Source of the DNA: DSFO01 sp041640715
GTDB lineage: Archaea > Thermoproteota > Thermoprotei > Gearchaeales > Gearchaeaceae
Direction: 5' to 3'
Assembly (NCBI GenBank): GCA_041640715.1
Contig: JBEPZU010000002.1
Span: forward strand, 37,125 to 101,124
Length of the DNA stretch: 64,000 nt
Part shown: piece by piece, positions 1 to 8,460 of the stretch
How the letters are laid out: every line of letters starts with the position of its first letter
Position numbering within the stretch: the stretch's first letter is position 1
The notes under the pieces: generated by a model
What the model was told of the DNA's origin: nothing
The model's input: the letters and a program-made list of their open reading frames with translations, nothing else
The model's database searches: none
Position numbers and translations under genes: made by a program

Positions 1-159
1 TGGTGCTTCTATTGTGATAACTTTTTCAGGCTGTTCTACTTTTTCAGGCTGTTGTTCTTGCGCTTGCGTTGCGCTGAGAAGAGGTATTGATAATGCATAT
101 CCTGCCACCACAATTGCTAGCAGTGCAGTTGTAGATATTAGCAGTATTTTCTTCTCCAT
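1..159 (-). CDS. secreted or membrane-anchored protein, N-terminal part only
   Basis: The reading frame is open from ATG at 159 to the window edge, so only about 53 residues are visible. It begins MEKKILLISTT, a short basic start followed by a hydrophobic stretch of about 20 residues and then small residues (SIPLLSATQAQ). This is a signal peptide or N-terminal membrane anchor. After it comes a Gln/Pro/Glu linker with a repeated EQPEKV unit. The mature domain lies outside the window, so no function can be given. Confidence 0.6.
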   Translation of the reverse strand, partial: MEKKILLISTTALLAIVVAGYALSIPLLSATQAQEQQPEKVEQPEKVITIEAP

Positions 160-721
160 GCGTTTTTAAAATGTGCTTCGCATTTAATTTTTTCAAAAAA
201 AGGATTTGTTCAAATTCTTTTAACGCTATCCAAATATTTCGAGCTATATTTTGTATCCACATTCGTCTTCTTGCTCTTAATGTTAATTACGGTTATGTGA
301 TCAAATAACCTCCTTCAGCGCCTTCTGTTCATAAATCGTTGATAGTTTACTATTGTTCTTCTCTTAATCTCTCCCATATTTCACATCTACCCTGCTTTTC
401 CCTTTAAGAAGGTTCAAAATTTCAGTTTTCCTCAATCGGCTTCAGCCCTTTTAATTCTGCAAGCTTTAAAATAAGAGAATAAGTTTAAGACTGAACTCGC
501 TGGCATTAAAATCGAGTAATCGTAACAAAATTTCTCAAATATTAACAACGTTACTGAGTAGAAAATCCTATAACCCAAATATCTTTTCGCTGTTGTTTCT
601 TCTTAATTTCTTAGCTTTCTCTTATTCTACAAGTAAAACCATTGAAAGAGGAGCACCTTCTAAGTTTTGACTTTGGAAAAACATGCTATTAAGAAAAATC
701 ATTTTATTTCGTTTCGAATGA
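160..721. other. intergenic region, no gene recognised
   Basis: About 560 bases separate the divergent secreted-protein gene and mptD. No tRNA fold, insertion sequence or repeat is visible. On the minus strand between about 290 and 490, short stretches in shifting frames read like coding sequence (for example ILNLLKGKSRVDVKYGRD, then KLSTIYEQKALKEVI), broken by stops. This may be a decayed gene, but purine-rich DNA gives such peptides by chance. The stretch ATTTTATTTC at 701-710 is the likely promoter element for mptD. Confidence 0.35.
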
Positions 722-1105
722 ATGATTATGGAAGAGTTAATTAAGAGTTATTTCGATAAATCTATAACTGATAGAGAGAGGGCAATATTCGAAATGGGGA
801 TAGCTCTAGGTTTTGTATACCATCAATTCATCGGTACGCCTTTTAGAAAGGATAGCATTAAAATTTTAGAAAAGGCGATAAAAAGCGCATTGCTAGCCCA
901 ACCCTTTAGGGTCTTCGCTGATGTTAAGATCAAATACAAAGGTAAAGAAGATACTCCCTATTCGTATGGAGAAATATCTAAAAAGAATTTAGATGTCACA
1001 GTGAAAATAAAGTACGGTAAAGCTTTAGTTAGCGGTAGGTTGAGATTCATCAAGAGCGTAAATTATCCTTTAATGTATATTGAGGAAATAAGAGAGGCTG
1101 ATTAA
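722..1105 (+). CDS. mptD: dihydroneopterin aldolase, archaeal MptD type
   Basis: The 127-residue protein matches the archaeal MptD (DUF381) family in length and in its N-terminal signature ERAIFEMGIALGFVYHQFIGTPF. MptD converts 7,8-dihydroneopterin to 6-hydroxymethyl-7,8-dihydropterin in methanopterin-type cofactor synthesis. It is unrelated to bacterial FolB. The 3' end overlaps the convergent mptE by 4 bases, and mptE encodes the next pathway step. Two in-frame ATGs occur (722 and 728). The T-rich element at 701-710 lies about 24 bases before 728, so translation may begin at the second ATG. Family assignment is by recognition of the signature, and confidence is high. Confidence 0.85.
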   Translation: MIMEELIKSYFDKSITDRERAIFEMGIALGFVYHQFIGTPFRKDSIKILEKAIKSALLAQPFRVFADVKIKYKGKEDTPYSYGEISKKNLDVTVKIKYGKALVSGRLRFIKSVNYPLMYIEEIREAD

Positions 1106-1884
1106 CTGTATATTAATTTAAGGTAATCCTTTACGGTTATTTTTTCAAAATATTCTATTTTTACACCGTTTTTAGTTAGGTTAAAAAGCTTTATTTCGTT
1201 CCCTCTTTTCGCGTTTTCTCTACCTAAAAGTTCCAATAATTCCTTTGCAATCTTTAGTTTCTGAATTTTTTTGGTCCTATCGAAAATAATAGGTTTAGAA
1301 TATTTTCCTACCTCTTCACTTAAATCCATACCTGCTAAGGTTATGGATAGAGGTTTAAAATGGCTCATTATGAAAGCGGCTCTATCTCCATCAGTAAACC
1401 CTCCGAAATTATAAACTTTTTCCTTAGGCTTAACTTGTGTGGTGCCCATTACCTTCTCTATTTTAGAGACGTAAGTTGCTATTTCATTTCGATTGTCTCC
1501 ATGGGCATGCACTATTACTATGCTATTCATCTTAGAACAGAGTATTTGTTCCTTAGGGTATCCGTCTAGGTCTGTTACTATTATATGGGGAGGTTCCTCA
1601 AAGATTTCCAAAAATGCCTTTGTAGCGCCGTCACATGTTACAAATACTACCTTATTTCTCTCTATTCTCTTTATACTTTCAAGGTCTTCGATCACAGAAG
1701 GTCCTGCACCAACAATTAATACGTGTTTGTTATGGACAATCTTCTTTATATCTGAAGGTTCTAGACCCCTATTCCTAATTAGCACGCTAAGCAATTCTGC
1801 GCTCCTCTCATCTTCTATTGGTGATAATCTTAATTGTTTAGCAATATTATCGTATATTTTAAGCCATTCTTCAAGAGATATCAT
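1102..1884 (-). CDS. mptE: 6-hydroxymethyl-7,8-dihydropterin pyrophosphokinase MptE
   Basis: The 260-residue protein belongs to the DUF115/MptE family, which activates 6-hydroxymethyldihydropterin with ATP in archaea that lack bacterial FolK. Visible family features are the nucleotide-binding-like stretch HVLIVGAGPS near residue 55, VVFVTCDGATKAFLE, HIIVTDLDGYP and HAHGDNRNEI. It reads toward mptD (the preceding pathway step) and overlaps it by 4 bases. It lies downstream of mptG and the DUF447 gene on the same strand, across a gap of about 47 bases. The cluster supports synthesis of a methanopterin-like C1 carrier. Confidence 0.85.
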   Translation of the reverse strand: MISLEEWLKIYDNIAKQLRLSPIEDERSAELLSVLIRNRGLEPSDIKKIVHNKHVLIVGAGPSVIEDLESIKRIERNKVVFVTCDGATKAFLEIFEEPPHIIVTDLDGYPKEQILCSKMNSIVIVHAHGDNRNEIATYVSKIEKVMGTTQVKPKEKVYNFGGFTDGDRAAFIMSHFKPLSITLAGMDLSEEVGKYSKPIIFDRTKKIQKLKIAKELLELLGRENAKRGNEIKLFNLTKNGVKIEYFEKITVKDYLKLIYS

Positions 1885-1931
1885 ATAATATCTAAATCTA
1901 TTAACTCTCTTATTAACTTAAAGAAATCGAA

Positions 1932-2852
1932 TTAAATGTTTGTTAAGACAATTTTAAAACCTTTATTATTAGCATTTGTAACTTTAATTTCAATATTATC
2001 AGGTAATTTATTTTGTAATAAAGTTATTTTCAATGTATCCTTTAAAAAGAGCCCATATACGATAGGACCCCAAGAGCTTTGCCCAGCACCAAAGGCTCCA
2101 TTCTTTAATAAAAAATTTACGAGATCTTCTATAGTCTTACTAGAAAATATTCCTTCTTGAGCTTTTTTGAAGTTGAGACCTGTCATAAACTGGAATTTGG
2201 TAAGTGATTTTCCAAACATTTCTATGTCTTTACTCTTTAAAGCATCTTTCATTTGTTCTAACAACGAATACATTTCTAGTATTCTTTCTTCGCTTGTTAC
2301 CTCAAGCTTTGAGAAAGCTTCTTTTTCCTTTACCCCATAGAGTCCTTTTTTAGCGTTTATGTCTCTTAATAAAACGAAAACCCATTCAGTAGGGAATTCT
2401 GCTCTGAATTCTATTCTGGGTATTTCTTTATCTACCTTTCCTGTATCTATTATAAATCCTCCTTTCATGAAGGATGCAATTCCTATTCCAGACACTTCGC
2501 CTAGATTTAACTTAGCCGCTACTTCATATACATCAAAGGTCTTTTTGTTCAATTCATGCAAAGAATAAGCGAAGGCCAAACAAAGTTGGGTAGTAGAGCC
2601 TAGTCCTATATGGCTAGGTATTTCTTCCAATGTTTTAAATTTAATTTTCACCGAGAAAGATTCAGCATATTTTTTTAATTTAGGAAGTATGTCTCTTCTG
2701 GAAATTTCTAAAGATAACTTATTGCTTTCTTCAAACTTAGCCCTAAGCTTTGGTTCTTCTATTGCACAACCTGCGCACTTAAAGAGCGGATATTTAGGAT
2801 TATTTATGTTGACGATTCCGAAGTGAAGTCTAGATCCTGTTATTATTTCCAT
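1932..2852 (-). CDS. mptG: beta-ribofuranosylaminobenzene 5'-phosphate synthase
   Basis: This 306-residue GHMP-fold protein matches beta-RFAP synthase, which condenses p-hydroxybenzoate or p-aminobenzoate with phosphoribosyl pyrophosphate in the first committed step of methanopterin synthesis. It starts MEIITGSRLHFGIVNI and carries the GHMP glycine/serine loop SHIGLGSTTQL near residues 80-90. GFGIASFMKGG-like and GAFGAGQSSWGP motifs follow (seen as GIGIASFMKGG and GAFGAGQSSWGP). Its first 10 bases overlap the end of the DUF447 gene, so the two are co-transcribed. With mptD and mptE it marks a tetrahydromethanopterin or sulfopterin-type pathway. Confidence 0.85.
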   Translation of the reverse strand: MEIITGSRLHFGIVNINNPKYPLFKCAGCAIEEPKLRAKFEESNKLSLEISRRDILPKLKKYAESFSVKIKFKTLEEIPSHIGLGSTTQLCLAFAYSLHELNKKTFDVYEVAAKLNLGEVSGIGIASFMKGGFIIDTGKVDKEIPRIEFRAEFPTEWVFVLLRDINAKKGLYGVKEKEAFSKLEVTSEERILEMYSLLEQMKDALKSKDIEMFGKSLTKFQFMTGLNFKKAQEGIFSSKTIEDLVNFLLKNGAFGAGQSSWGPIVYGLFLKDTLKITLLQNKLPDNIEIKVTNANNKGFKIVLTNI

Positions 2853-3475
2853 TTCAAAGCTTCTTCTACTATTTTGTTTATTTCTTCCATTATCCTTTGA
2901 TATTTAGAATTGGGAGCTATTCTTCTAACTAATTTATCGTAATAATCTATTAGAGAAATAAGCCTCTCAACTTCTTCATATAATTTCATTCTAGTGAACA
3001 CTCTTATCCTAGTTGAGTGTATCAATGTTTCCATTACAGCGTATTTTGCTCTAGTAAACGGTTTAATGTAGGTTTTTTTTGAATATAAATAGACCGGTTT
3101 GAGTTTAAAGGTAGCTCTTGCTTCTTCTTCCTTTACTTCTTTCAATTCGGCTTCTATATAGAGATCGGCACTTTTCAACCTAGGAATTCTTAATTTATAC
3201 GAGCTTTTGAATATATTTTGTTCAGGTTCTCCATAGGTAGCCTTGAAGAAAAGCTCAATATCATCGACCACATTGATTACTGCTTTCTTATTCTTTAAGA
3301 CATAATTGTAGCTCTTCGTATCTTTGAAAGGTCTTATTATCAAATCGTATTCTTCATCGAAAGAGAAACCCATTGAAGCCATGTGAGCTTTTCCATTCTC
3401 ATCAAAGCAACTTAAAATTCCTTCATATATCAAATTCTTCTCGAAGAGTAGTTTGAGCTTTTCTTTTATTTCCAC
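2843..3475 (-). CDS. DUF447-family, flavin-reductase-like protein
   Basis: The 210-residue protein resembles the archaeal DUF447 family, a split-barrel fold related to FMN-binding flavin reductases. Supporting stretches are the N-terminal YEGILSCFDENGKAHMASMGF, typical of this fold, and the TRAKYAVMETLIHSTR region. It is the first gene of a minus-strand unit and overlaps mptG by 10 bases. Linkage to pterin genes suggests a role in that cofactor's chemistry, but this is inference from position only. The family has no firmly assigned reaction that I can state. Confidence 0.65.
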   Translation of the reverse strand: MEIKEKLKLLFEKNLIYEGILSCFDENGKAHMASMGFSFDEEYDLIIRPFKDTKSYNYVLKNKKAVINVVDDIELFFKATYGEPEQNIFKSSYKLRIPRLKSADLYIEAELKEVKEEEARATFKLKPVYLYSKKTYIKPFTRAKYAVMETLIHSTRIRVFTRMKLYEEVERLISLIDYYDKLVRRIAPNSKYQRIMEEINKIVEEALKWK

Positions 3476-3524
3476 AATTCAGTTTTTGTTTATAAAGTAT
3501 TTATTAACACAATTCGTTTAATGA

Positions 3525-4457
3525 ATGATGAAAATCTCAATAATAGGTGCTGGGAGAATAGGGAGCAATACTGCTTTCGAACTTATAAATAGAGATCTTG
3601 CAGATGAGATAGTATTGGTAGATATAATAAAAGGTTTGCCTCAAGGCGAGGCGTTGGATTTAAATCAAATGGCTTCTGAGAAAGGCAAATCGGTACAAGT
3701 GTTAGGCTCTAATGATTACAAAGACATTGAAGGTTCTCATATAACGATAATACCTGCAGGTGTAGCTAGAAAACCTGGCATGACTAGGATGGATTTGCTC
3801 AACACTAATGCACCTATAATAAGAGACGTATCTCGATCTGTAGCAAAATATGCTAAAGATTCCATAATGATCGTGGTTACAAATCCTATGGACGTGATGA
3901 CCTATGTAGCACTTAAGACTAGCAATTTCGATCGAAAGAGAGTGATAGGTATGGGAGGACAATTAGATTCAGCTCGTTATAGAGAAATCTTGAGTCAAAT
4001 TCTCAAAGTTCCTAGATCTTCAATTAGAGCTTTAGTAATAGGAGAGCATGGTGAAACCATGTTTCCAATACCTAGATTTTCCTTTGTAAATACTTATAGA
4101 GTGTCTGAACTTTTAAGCGAAAATGAATTAAGAGAAGCTGAAGAGAAGACTAGGAAAATAGCTGCAGAAGTCATATCGTTAAAAGGTGCTACAGTCTTTG
4201 CTCCTGTAAGTTGCATAGCTAGTTTAGTCGAAGCTATAGTTAAAAACAAGAGAGAAATGATTCCAGTTTCAGCTTATCTTGAAGGAGAATATGGTTTTAG
4301 TGATGTTTGCATCGGGGTACCTGCTATTATAGGTAAAGAAGGAATAGAAAAGATAATAGAGCTTCCTCTCAATGAAGAAGAAAAAGCTAGATTTAGTAAA
4401 AGCGTGGAGACCGTTAGAAATGCAATAAAGGATGTGTCTTCTTTGATGTTGTTTTAA
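3525..4457 (+). CDS. mdh: malate dehydrogenase (LDH/MDH superfamily)
   Basis: The 310-residue protein interconverts malate and oxaloacetate with NAD(P). The Rossmann glycine motif IGAGRIGSN lies at residues 6-14, with an acidic residue at the end of strand 2 (LVDI). The substrate-specificity loop reads GVARKPGMTRMDLL. Arg at the discriminating position marks malate rather than lactate dehydrogenase, which has Gln there. The catalytic His is in IGEHGETM. The start has ATG-ATG in tandem at 3525 and 3528, after a TTTATAAAG box at about 3489. It stands alone between the pterin cluster and the UPF0173 gene. Confidence 0.88.
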   Translation: MMKISIIGAGRIGSNTAFELINRDLADEIVLVDIIKGLPQGEALDLNQMASEKGKSVQVLGSNDYKDIEGSHITIIPAGVARKPGMTRMDLLNTNAPIIRDVSRSVAKYAKDSIMIVVTNPMDVMTYVALKTSNFDRKRVIGMGGQLDSARYREILSQILKVPRSSIRALVIGEHGETMFPIPRFSFVNTYRVSELLSENELREAEEKTRKIAAEVISLKGATVFAPVSCIASLVEAIVKNKREMIPVSAYLEGEYGFSDVCIGVPAIIGKEGIEKIIELPLNEEEKARFSKSVETVRNAIKDVSSLMLF

Positions 4458-4486
4458 ATTTAAATTTTAAATAGAAATATTTACAC

Positions 4487-5152
4487 ATGCCTTTTGAATA
4501 CAAAGGTGTTGCTCTAAGTTGGCTAGGTCATGATACATTTAGAATAAGTTACCAAAACAAAGTGATATATATCGATCCTTATAATTTAAGGAGAAGCTAT
4601 GAGCCTGCAGACATAATATGTGTTTCCCATAACCATTTCGACCATTTAAGCTATAATGATCTGAAAAAACTAGTAGTAGACAAAACAATATTGGTAGGTG
4701 CTCATGAATGTAAGAACGAATTTGATAGGTTCAAGGCGAATAAGAAATTCTATCTTTTACCTGGAGAAGAAATTGAAATAGAAGGAATTAAAATCAAGGC
4801 TCTGCCTGCATATAACTTAAATAAGTTTAGAAGCCCTGGTGTTGTATTTCATCCTAAGGAGGACAAAAAGATAGGCTTTTTATTGAAATTGGGAGATGTT
4901 ACTGTTTATCATGCAGGGGATAGCGATAACATACCCGAAATAAAGGATCTAAAACCAGATATTGCTTTAATACCCGTTAGTGGAACCTATGTAATGACTA
5001 AAGAGGAAGCTGTTCAAGCGCTAAAAGATATCAAGCCTAAGATAGCCATTCCTATGCATTATGGAGCTATAGTAGGAAGCAGAAGCGATGCTGTTTATCT
5101 AAAAGAAAACGCTCCTAAAGAAGTCGAGGTTCATATATTAGAGCCAGAATAA
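4487..5152 (+). CDS. metallo-beta-lactamase-fold hydrolase, UPF0173 type
   Basis: This 221-residue protein has the metal-binding motif SHNHFDHL (HxHxDH) near residue 47, a second ligand set in YHAGDSD and PMHYG near the C-terminus. This is the arrangement of the UPF0173/YtkL-like branch of the beta-lactamase superfamily, which typically binds two metal ions. The substrate is unknown. The gene starts 29 bases after mdh, and its last 22 bases overlap the convergent threonine dehydratase. I see no signal peptide, so it should be cytoplasmic. Confidence 0.8.
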   Translation: MPFEYKGVALSWLGHDTFRISYQNKVIYIDPYNLRRSYEPADIICVSHNHFDHLSYNDLKKLVVDKTILVGAHECKNEFDRFKANKKFYLLPGEEIEIEGIKIKALPAYNLNKFRSPGVVFHPKEDKKIGFLLKLGDVTVYHAGDSDNIPEIKDLKPDIALIPVSGTYVMTKEEAVQALKDIKPKIAIPMHYGAIVGSRSDAVYLKENAPKEVEVHILEPE

Positions 5153-6117
5153 CCGAATATTTCCTCTAAATGTTTGTTCGAAATATTTCTTCCCGTTAAT
5201 ATAACTAGAACGTTGCTCTTTTTTTCCAATTGATGCTCTATAAGATATGCTAATCCTGCCGCTCCGCTGGGCTCTATCAACAATCTTTCTTTTAATAATA
5301 GCAGCTTTGTAGCTCTGATTATATTTTCTTCGCTTACCAATGCTACTTCGTCTACTGTTTTTCCTTTGACTACTATTTGAAATACCAATTCTCCTATGCG
5401 TTTAGCAGCTAAGCCTTCTGCTATTGTATTTACTTTTTTGCTCTTTACTATCTTCCCTAATTTAATGGCATTGTATAGCGAAGGATTACTCTTTGGTTGT
5501 ACTCCTATTACCTTAATCTTGTTTTGTAGTTCTTTTATTGCATAGGAGACACCAGCTATAAGACCTCCACCGCCTACAGGGATTATGACGTAATCTAAAT
5601 TTTTCATGACATCAAGTATTTCTAACGCTATAGTTGCATGACCTTCTATCACTTCTAAGTCATCGTAGGAATGTACGAAAAAACCATTTCTTTCTTTTGC
5701 ATATATTTCTGCCTTCCTATTTGCTTGTTCATTGTCATTTCCAGCCATTATGACTTCTCCACCGTAGAATTCGATCAGAGACATTTTATATCTAGAAGCT
5801 ATCTTAGGCGTGAATACTACAGCTTTTTTCCCCAATTTCTTAGCTAAATAAGCTAGCGCTATACCGTGATTCCCGCTAGATCCTGTAACTAGCAGGTCAA
5901 AATCAGACTTTCTTTCTAGCGCTTTTAGGATTTTATTGGCAACCCCTCTTATCTTAAAAGAACCAACTTCTTGTAAGAACTCGCATTTAAAATACAAATT
6001 AACTCCAAAAATTTCTGAGAGTGTATGACTTTTAATTATAGGTGTCTCTATGATGTAATTTTCGATTCTTTTCTTAACTTCGTATAAGCTTTTAAGATTT
6101 AATATTTTTTCACTCAT
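5131..6117 (-). CDS. ilvA: threonine dehydratase / serine-threonine ammonia-lyase, PLP fold II
   Basis: The 328-residue PLP enzyme has the lysine motif SFKIRGVANK (Schiff-base Lys near residue 54), the cofactor loop SGNHGIALAYLAK, the glycine-rich phosphate loop GGGGLIAGV and the C-terminal EPSGAAGLAYL. There is no ACT regulatory domain, so it resembles the short degradative or racemase-like form rather than feedback-inhibited biosynthetic IlvA. It probably deaminates threonine to 2-oxobutyrate, which could feed the 2-oxoacid:ferredoxin oxidoreductase. Serine racemase or another ammonia-lyase activity is possible. It starts 13 bases from a divergent small ORF and overlaps UPF0173 at the 3' end. 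Confidence 0.75.
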   Translation of the reverse strand: MSEKILNLKSLYEVKKRIENYIIETPIIKSHTLSEIFGVNLYFKCEFLQEVGSFKIRGVANKILKALERKSDFDLLVTGSSGNHGIALAYLAKKLGKKAVVFTPKIASRYKMSLIEFYGGEVIMAGNDNEQANRKAEIYAKERNGFFVHSYDDLEVIEGHATIALEILDVMKNLDYVIIPVGGGGLIAGVSYAIKELQNKIKVIGVQPKSNPSLYNAIKLGKIVKSKKVNTIAEGLAAKRIGELVFQIVVKGKTVDEVALVSEENIIRATKLLLLKERLLIEPSGAAGLAYLIEHQLEKKSNVLVILTGRNISNKHLEEIFGYSGSNI

Positions 6118-6578
6118 AAGAAATTAAGGATGGAAATAGAGAAACGCTCAGATCTAACTGCTAGAAAGGTCAAACTTAAGGAAGAGGAAGTGATGCTTGT
6201 TATTGATAGGTATTTGGCTAGGATCGAGATGATGATCAGAAAAGGAGGCTTCAAGAAATTAATGATACCTTTAGGCAAGAATAACATTGAGTTATTAAGC
6301 AAGATTGTAAAAGAAAAATACTCTATCGAGCTAGATTTCATACCTGTTACTAGTGCGGAGAATTTATTTGCGGTAAGTTTAAAGCAAAACATTAAGTCTT
6401 CAACAAAGTCTTGAATCTCATAAAATATCTCGCTGAGAAACGTTAATAGCATATTATAGTTTCTTAAATTTTCTAATTCCTTTTCATGCTTTAAATTCAA
6501 CTTTTTTAGGAAATTTGATTCATATTCTCTTTTAGAATCCTCGATTTTTTTGTTTAGATCGTTTACGATTTTATTCAT
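6114..6578 (-). CDS. doubtful antisense ORF with coiled-coil N-terminus
   Basis: Only the first 55 or so residues (6415-6578) look like protein: MNKIVNDLNKKIEDSKREYE onward is charged and heptad-like. A good TATA element (TTATATAA, around 6593-6601 on the plus coordinate) precedes the ATG. The remainder is antisense to the 94-residue ORF and has the Ser/Leu/Ile/Phe-rich composition of a shadow frame. Either a short coiled-coil gene ends here after a frameshift, or the whole ORF is spurious. Confidence 0.25.
   Translation of the reverse strand: MNKIVNDLNKKIEDSKREYESNFLKKLNLKHEKELENLRNYNMLLTFLSEIFYEIQDFVEDLMFCFKLTANKFSALVTGMKSSSIEYFSFTILLNNSMLFLPKGIINFLKPPFLIIISILAKYLSITSITSSSLSLTFLAVRSERFSISILNFL
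6130..6414 (+). CDS. small conserved-looking hypothetical protein
   Basis: The 94-residue protein is charged and soluble, without cysteines or a membrane segment. Codon use (AGA, AGG, ATA, AAG) is like neighbouring real genes. A TTTAATATT element lies about 25-30 bases before the ATG, inside the 5' end of ilvA, fitting a leaderless promoter. The core region around residues 14-85 (KLKEEEVMLVIDRYLARIEM, IPLGKNNIELLSKIVKE) reads like a folded alpha/beta domain. I do not recognise the family. It overlaps an open frame on the other strand, and at most one is coding over most of this length. Confidence 0.5.
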   Translation: MEIEKRSDLTARKVKLKEEEVMLVIDRYLARIEMMIRKGGFKKLMIPLGKNNIELLSKIVKEKYSIELDFIPVTSAENLFAVSLKQNIKSSTKS

Positions 6579-6936
6579 TTCATCAATTTTCTTATATAAT
6601 TATTATTTTCTCTATTTAAATTTTCCAACTAGTTTCATACTTGTTTTTAATTACGTCCTTTGCGAGATGTCTAGTTGTTTTAAGCCATGGAAAACTATCT
6701 TACCAGAGGTTACCTTAATGGCTATTCTGATCGAGTTTGTTTTCTCAATTTTCATCTCTTTCACTATTTTAGTATAGCTGCGTATCGATTTCAGTGGTAT
6801 CTCTTATTATACTCGTAGAGGTAAAGATTTCTTTATATAGCAAAAAATTTCTTCTGAACTTATTTGGATATAGCTTAGGGTATTAAGCTTATGTTTATCA
6901 AAAAATCATTTTGATAATTATCAATGATTAAAAAAG
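6579..6936. other. intergenic region between a doubtful ORF and an amidohydrolase gene
   Basis: No convincing gene is visible in these 358 bases. The open frames present are short and Phe/Ser-rich, typical of non-coding AT-rich DNA. A short inverted repeat lies at 6897-6915. A TATA-like TTTATATAG at about 6832-6840 has no obvious gene behind it on the plus strand. Confidence 0.4.
6897..6915 (-). terminator. possible terminator hairpin after the amidohydrolase operon
   Basis: The sequence is a perfect 7-base inverted repeat, ATCAAAA-AATCA-TTTTGAT. It lies 22 bases past the stop of the minus-strand amidohydrolase gene, with T-runs on that strand. Archaeal termination depends mainly on T-runs, so the hairpin itself may be incidental. 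Confidence 0.3.
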
Positions 6937-7764
6937 TTAAATATTTAGTATTCTCTTTGCGTTTTCGTAGAAAACTTTCCTAAGGGTTTCTTCTTTTAAA
7001 TTCATTTGTTTAAATTCTTCTATTATTCTTGAAGGATTAAGCATAGGATAATCGCTTCCAAATAGGAATTTATCCTTTAGCAAACTATCCATATATTTTA
7101 TCACTATATTCGGTATGTATTTAGGAGACCATCCGCTAACATCTATGAAGACGTTTTCTTTATGATAGGCGACAGCTAATGCTTCTTCATACCAAGGCCA
7201 TCCAAAATGTGCCATTATAAAGTTAACATTTTCGAATTTTCTGGCTATGTTATCTATGTAGATAGGTCTTCCATATTCTAGATATATACCTCCGCCACCT
7301 CTAGTGCCTGCGCCTATTCCTGTTATTCCTGTATGTATCACTACTGGCAATTCTTTTTTGCCCGCATATTCATAAATTTTCTCGAATTTTTCGTCATCAG
7401 GCCTCAAGTAAAGCAGCTGGGGATGAATCTTGATACCTTTTAACCCTAATTCTTCGATGGCTATTTTTAATTCATCTAGAGCATTTTCAAGCCTAAAACT
7501 TGCGAAGCCTATGAATAAATCTTCATCAGCGTTTACAATCTCTTTTATATGTTCATTTGAAATATTCCCATATCCTTTGATGTTAGAAGTTAAAGGTAAC
7601 AAAACTGCCTTAGTTATGCCTTGTTTTCTCAAATCTTCTGCAAATTCTTCAAAGCTTAGGAGTTTCTCCTTTGCTCTGAAGTATTTGATCGTTGTCTTAT
7701 AGTAATCTCCTAGTGCATTAACGAATTCCTTTGTAGGAGGGTGTACGTGAAAATCTATTATCAT
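6937..7764 (-). CDS. amidohydrolase-family TIM-barrel metal enzyme
   Basis: The 275-residue protein starts MIIDFHVHPP, the HxH metal motif on strand 1 of the amidohydrolase-2 (PF04909-like) barrel. Later motifs are KGIKIHPQ, VVIHTGITG, FIMAHFGWPW and FGSDYPMLNP (the catalytic Asp). The family includes decarboxylases such as aminocarboxymuconate-semialdehyde decarboxylase and various hydrolases. The substrate cannot be read from sequence. The start overlaps the end of the upstream isochorismatase gene by 4 bases (ATGA), so the two form an operon. A linked ring- or amide-catabolic role is plausible but unproven. Confidence 0.75.
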   Translation of the reverse strand: MIIDFHVHPPTKEFVNALGDYYKTTIKYFRAKEKLLSFEEFAEDLRKQGITKAVLLPLTSNIKGYGNISNEHIKEIVNADEDLFIGFASFRLENALDELKIAIEELGLKGIKIHPQLLYLRPDDEKFEKIYEYAGKKELPVVIHTGITGIGAGTRGGGGIYLEYGRPIYIDNIARKFENVNFIMAHFGWPWYEEALAVAYHKENVFIDVSGWSPKYIPNIVIKYMDSLLKDKFLFGSDYPMLNPSRIIEEFKQMNLKEETLRKVFYENAKRILNI

Positions 7765-8348
7765 TCGAATCCTATGCCATCTGACTTAGTTAATATTCCT
7801 TTATAAAGGAAATCTATTTGTCTTAGAGTTAAATCGAAATCGAAATCTGTAAGTGCTGATATTGCATCTATAGGAACTATTACTTTATACCATCTAAGTG
7901 CAGCGCTGCCTGCTGTGTGTAAAACACATATGTTGGCTACTGTACCTGTTATCACCACATTTTTGATATTATTTAACATCAATATGTGGTCCAAAGGAGT
8001 GCCGTAGAAAGCGTCATATCTTAGTTTTTTGATCATTATATCGTTTTCTGATGGTTTTATTTCTTCTATTATCTCTGCACCCCATGTATTTTGGACTGCA
8101 TGCTCTCCCCAGATAGCAAACTCGGGGTCGTTTTTAGAATGCCAATCTTGGGTATATATGATTAAGGCGTTCTTTTTTCTAGCTTTTTCTATCAAAGTCT
8201 TTATAGGTTGAATGGTATTTAATGAAGAAGGGACGAATAATTTACCATTAGGATTTGCGAAGTCATTTTGCATGTCTACGATTATGAGAGCTGAATTTTT
8301 GCTTTCTAGTTTTATTCTATCTACGATCTTATATTGAGGCGAAGACAT
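7761..8348 (-). CDS. isochorismatase-family cysteine hydrolase, nicotinamidase-like
   Basis: This 195-residue protein has the isochorismatase-fold triad: Asp in ALIIVDMQNDF, Lys in MIKKLRYDAF and Cys in TVANICVLHTAG. A nicotinamidase-type metal site is suggested by DWHSKNDPEF followed by WGEHAV, matching the Asp-His-His ligand order of PncA proteins. Deamidation of nicotinamide to nicotinate for NAD recycling is the best guess. Other amidases of this fold are possible. It is the promoter-proximal gene of a pair with the amidohydrolase. Confidence 0.7.
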   Translation of the reverse strand: MSSPQYKIVDRIKLESKNSALIIVDMQNDFANPNGKLFVPSSLNTIQPIKTLIEKARKKNALIIYTQDWHSKNDPEFAIWGEHAVQNTWGAEIIEEIKPSENDIMIKKLRYDAFYGTPLDHILMLNNIKNVVITGTVANICVLHTAGSAALRWYKVIVPIDAISALTDFDFDLTLRQIDFLYKGILTKSDGIGFE

Positions 8349-8460
8349 TTCAATAATACTACTTTCTCGAAGTTTCTATATTAATTTATTACAAGGTAAA
8401 TGAGGAGTAATACAACTAACATCGACCGATAATTTAATAAATAACTTCAAAACTTTTCTT

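Noticed and set aside
1360..1888. Open frames antisense to mptE
   Set aside because: Composition is Ser/Ile/Leu/Cys-rich with no family signal, while the minus-strand frame has clear MptE motifs.
6550..6777. 75-residue plus-strand ORF
   Set aside because: Phe/Ile/Ser-rich shadow-like composition, no good promoter and overlap with the start of another ORF.
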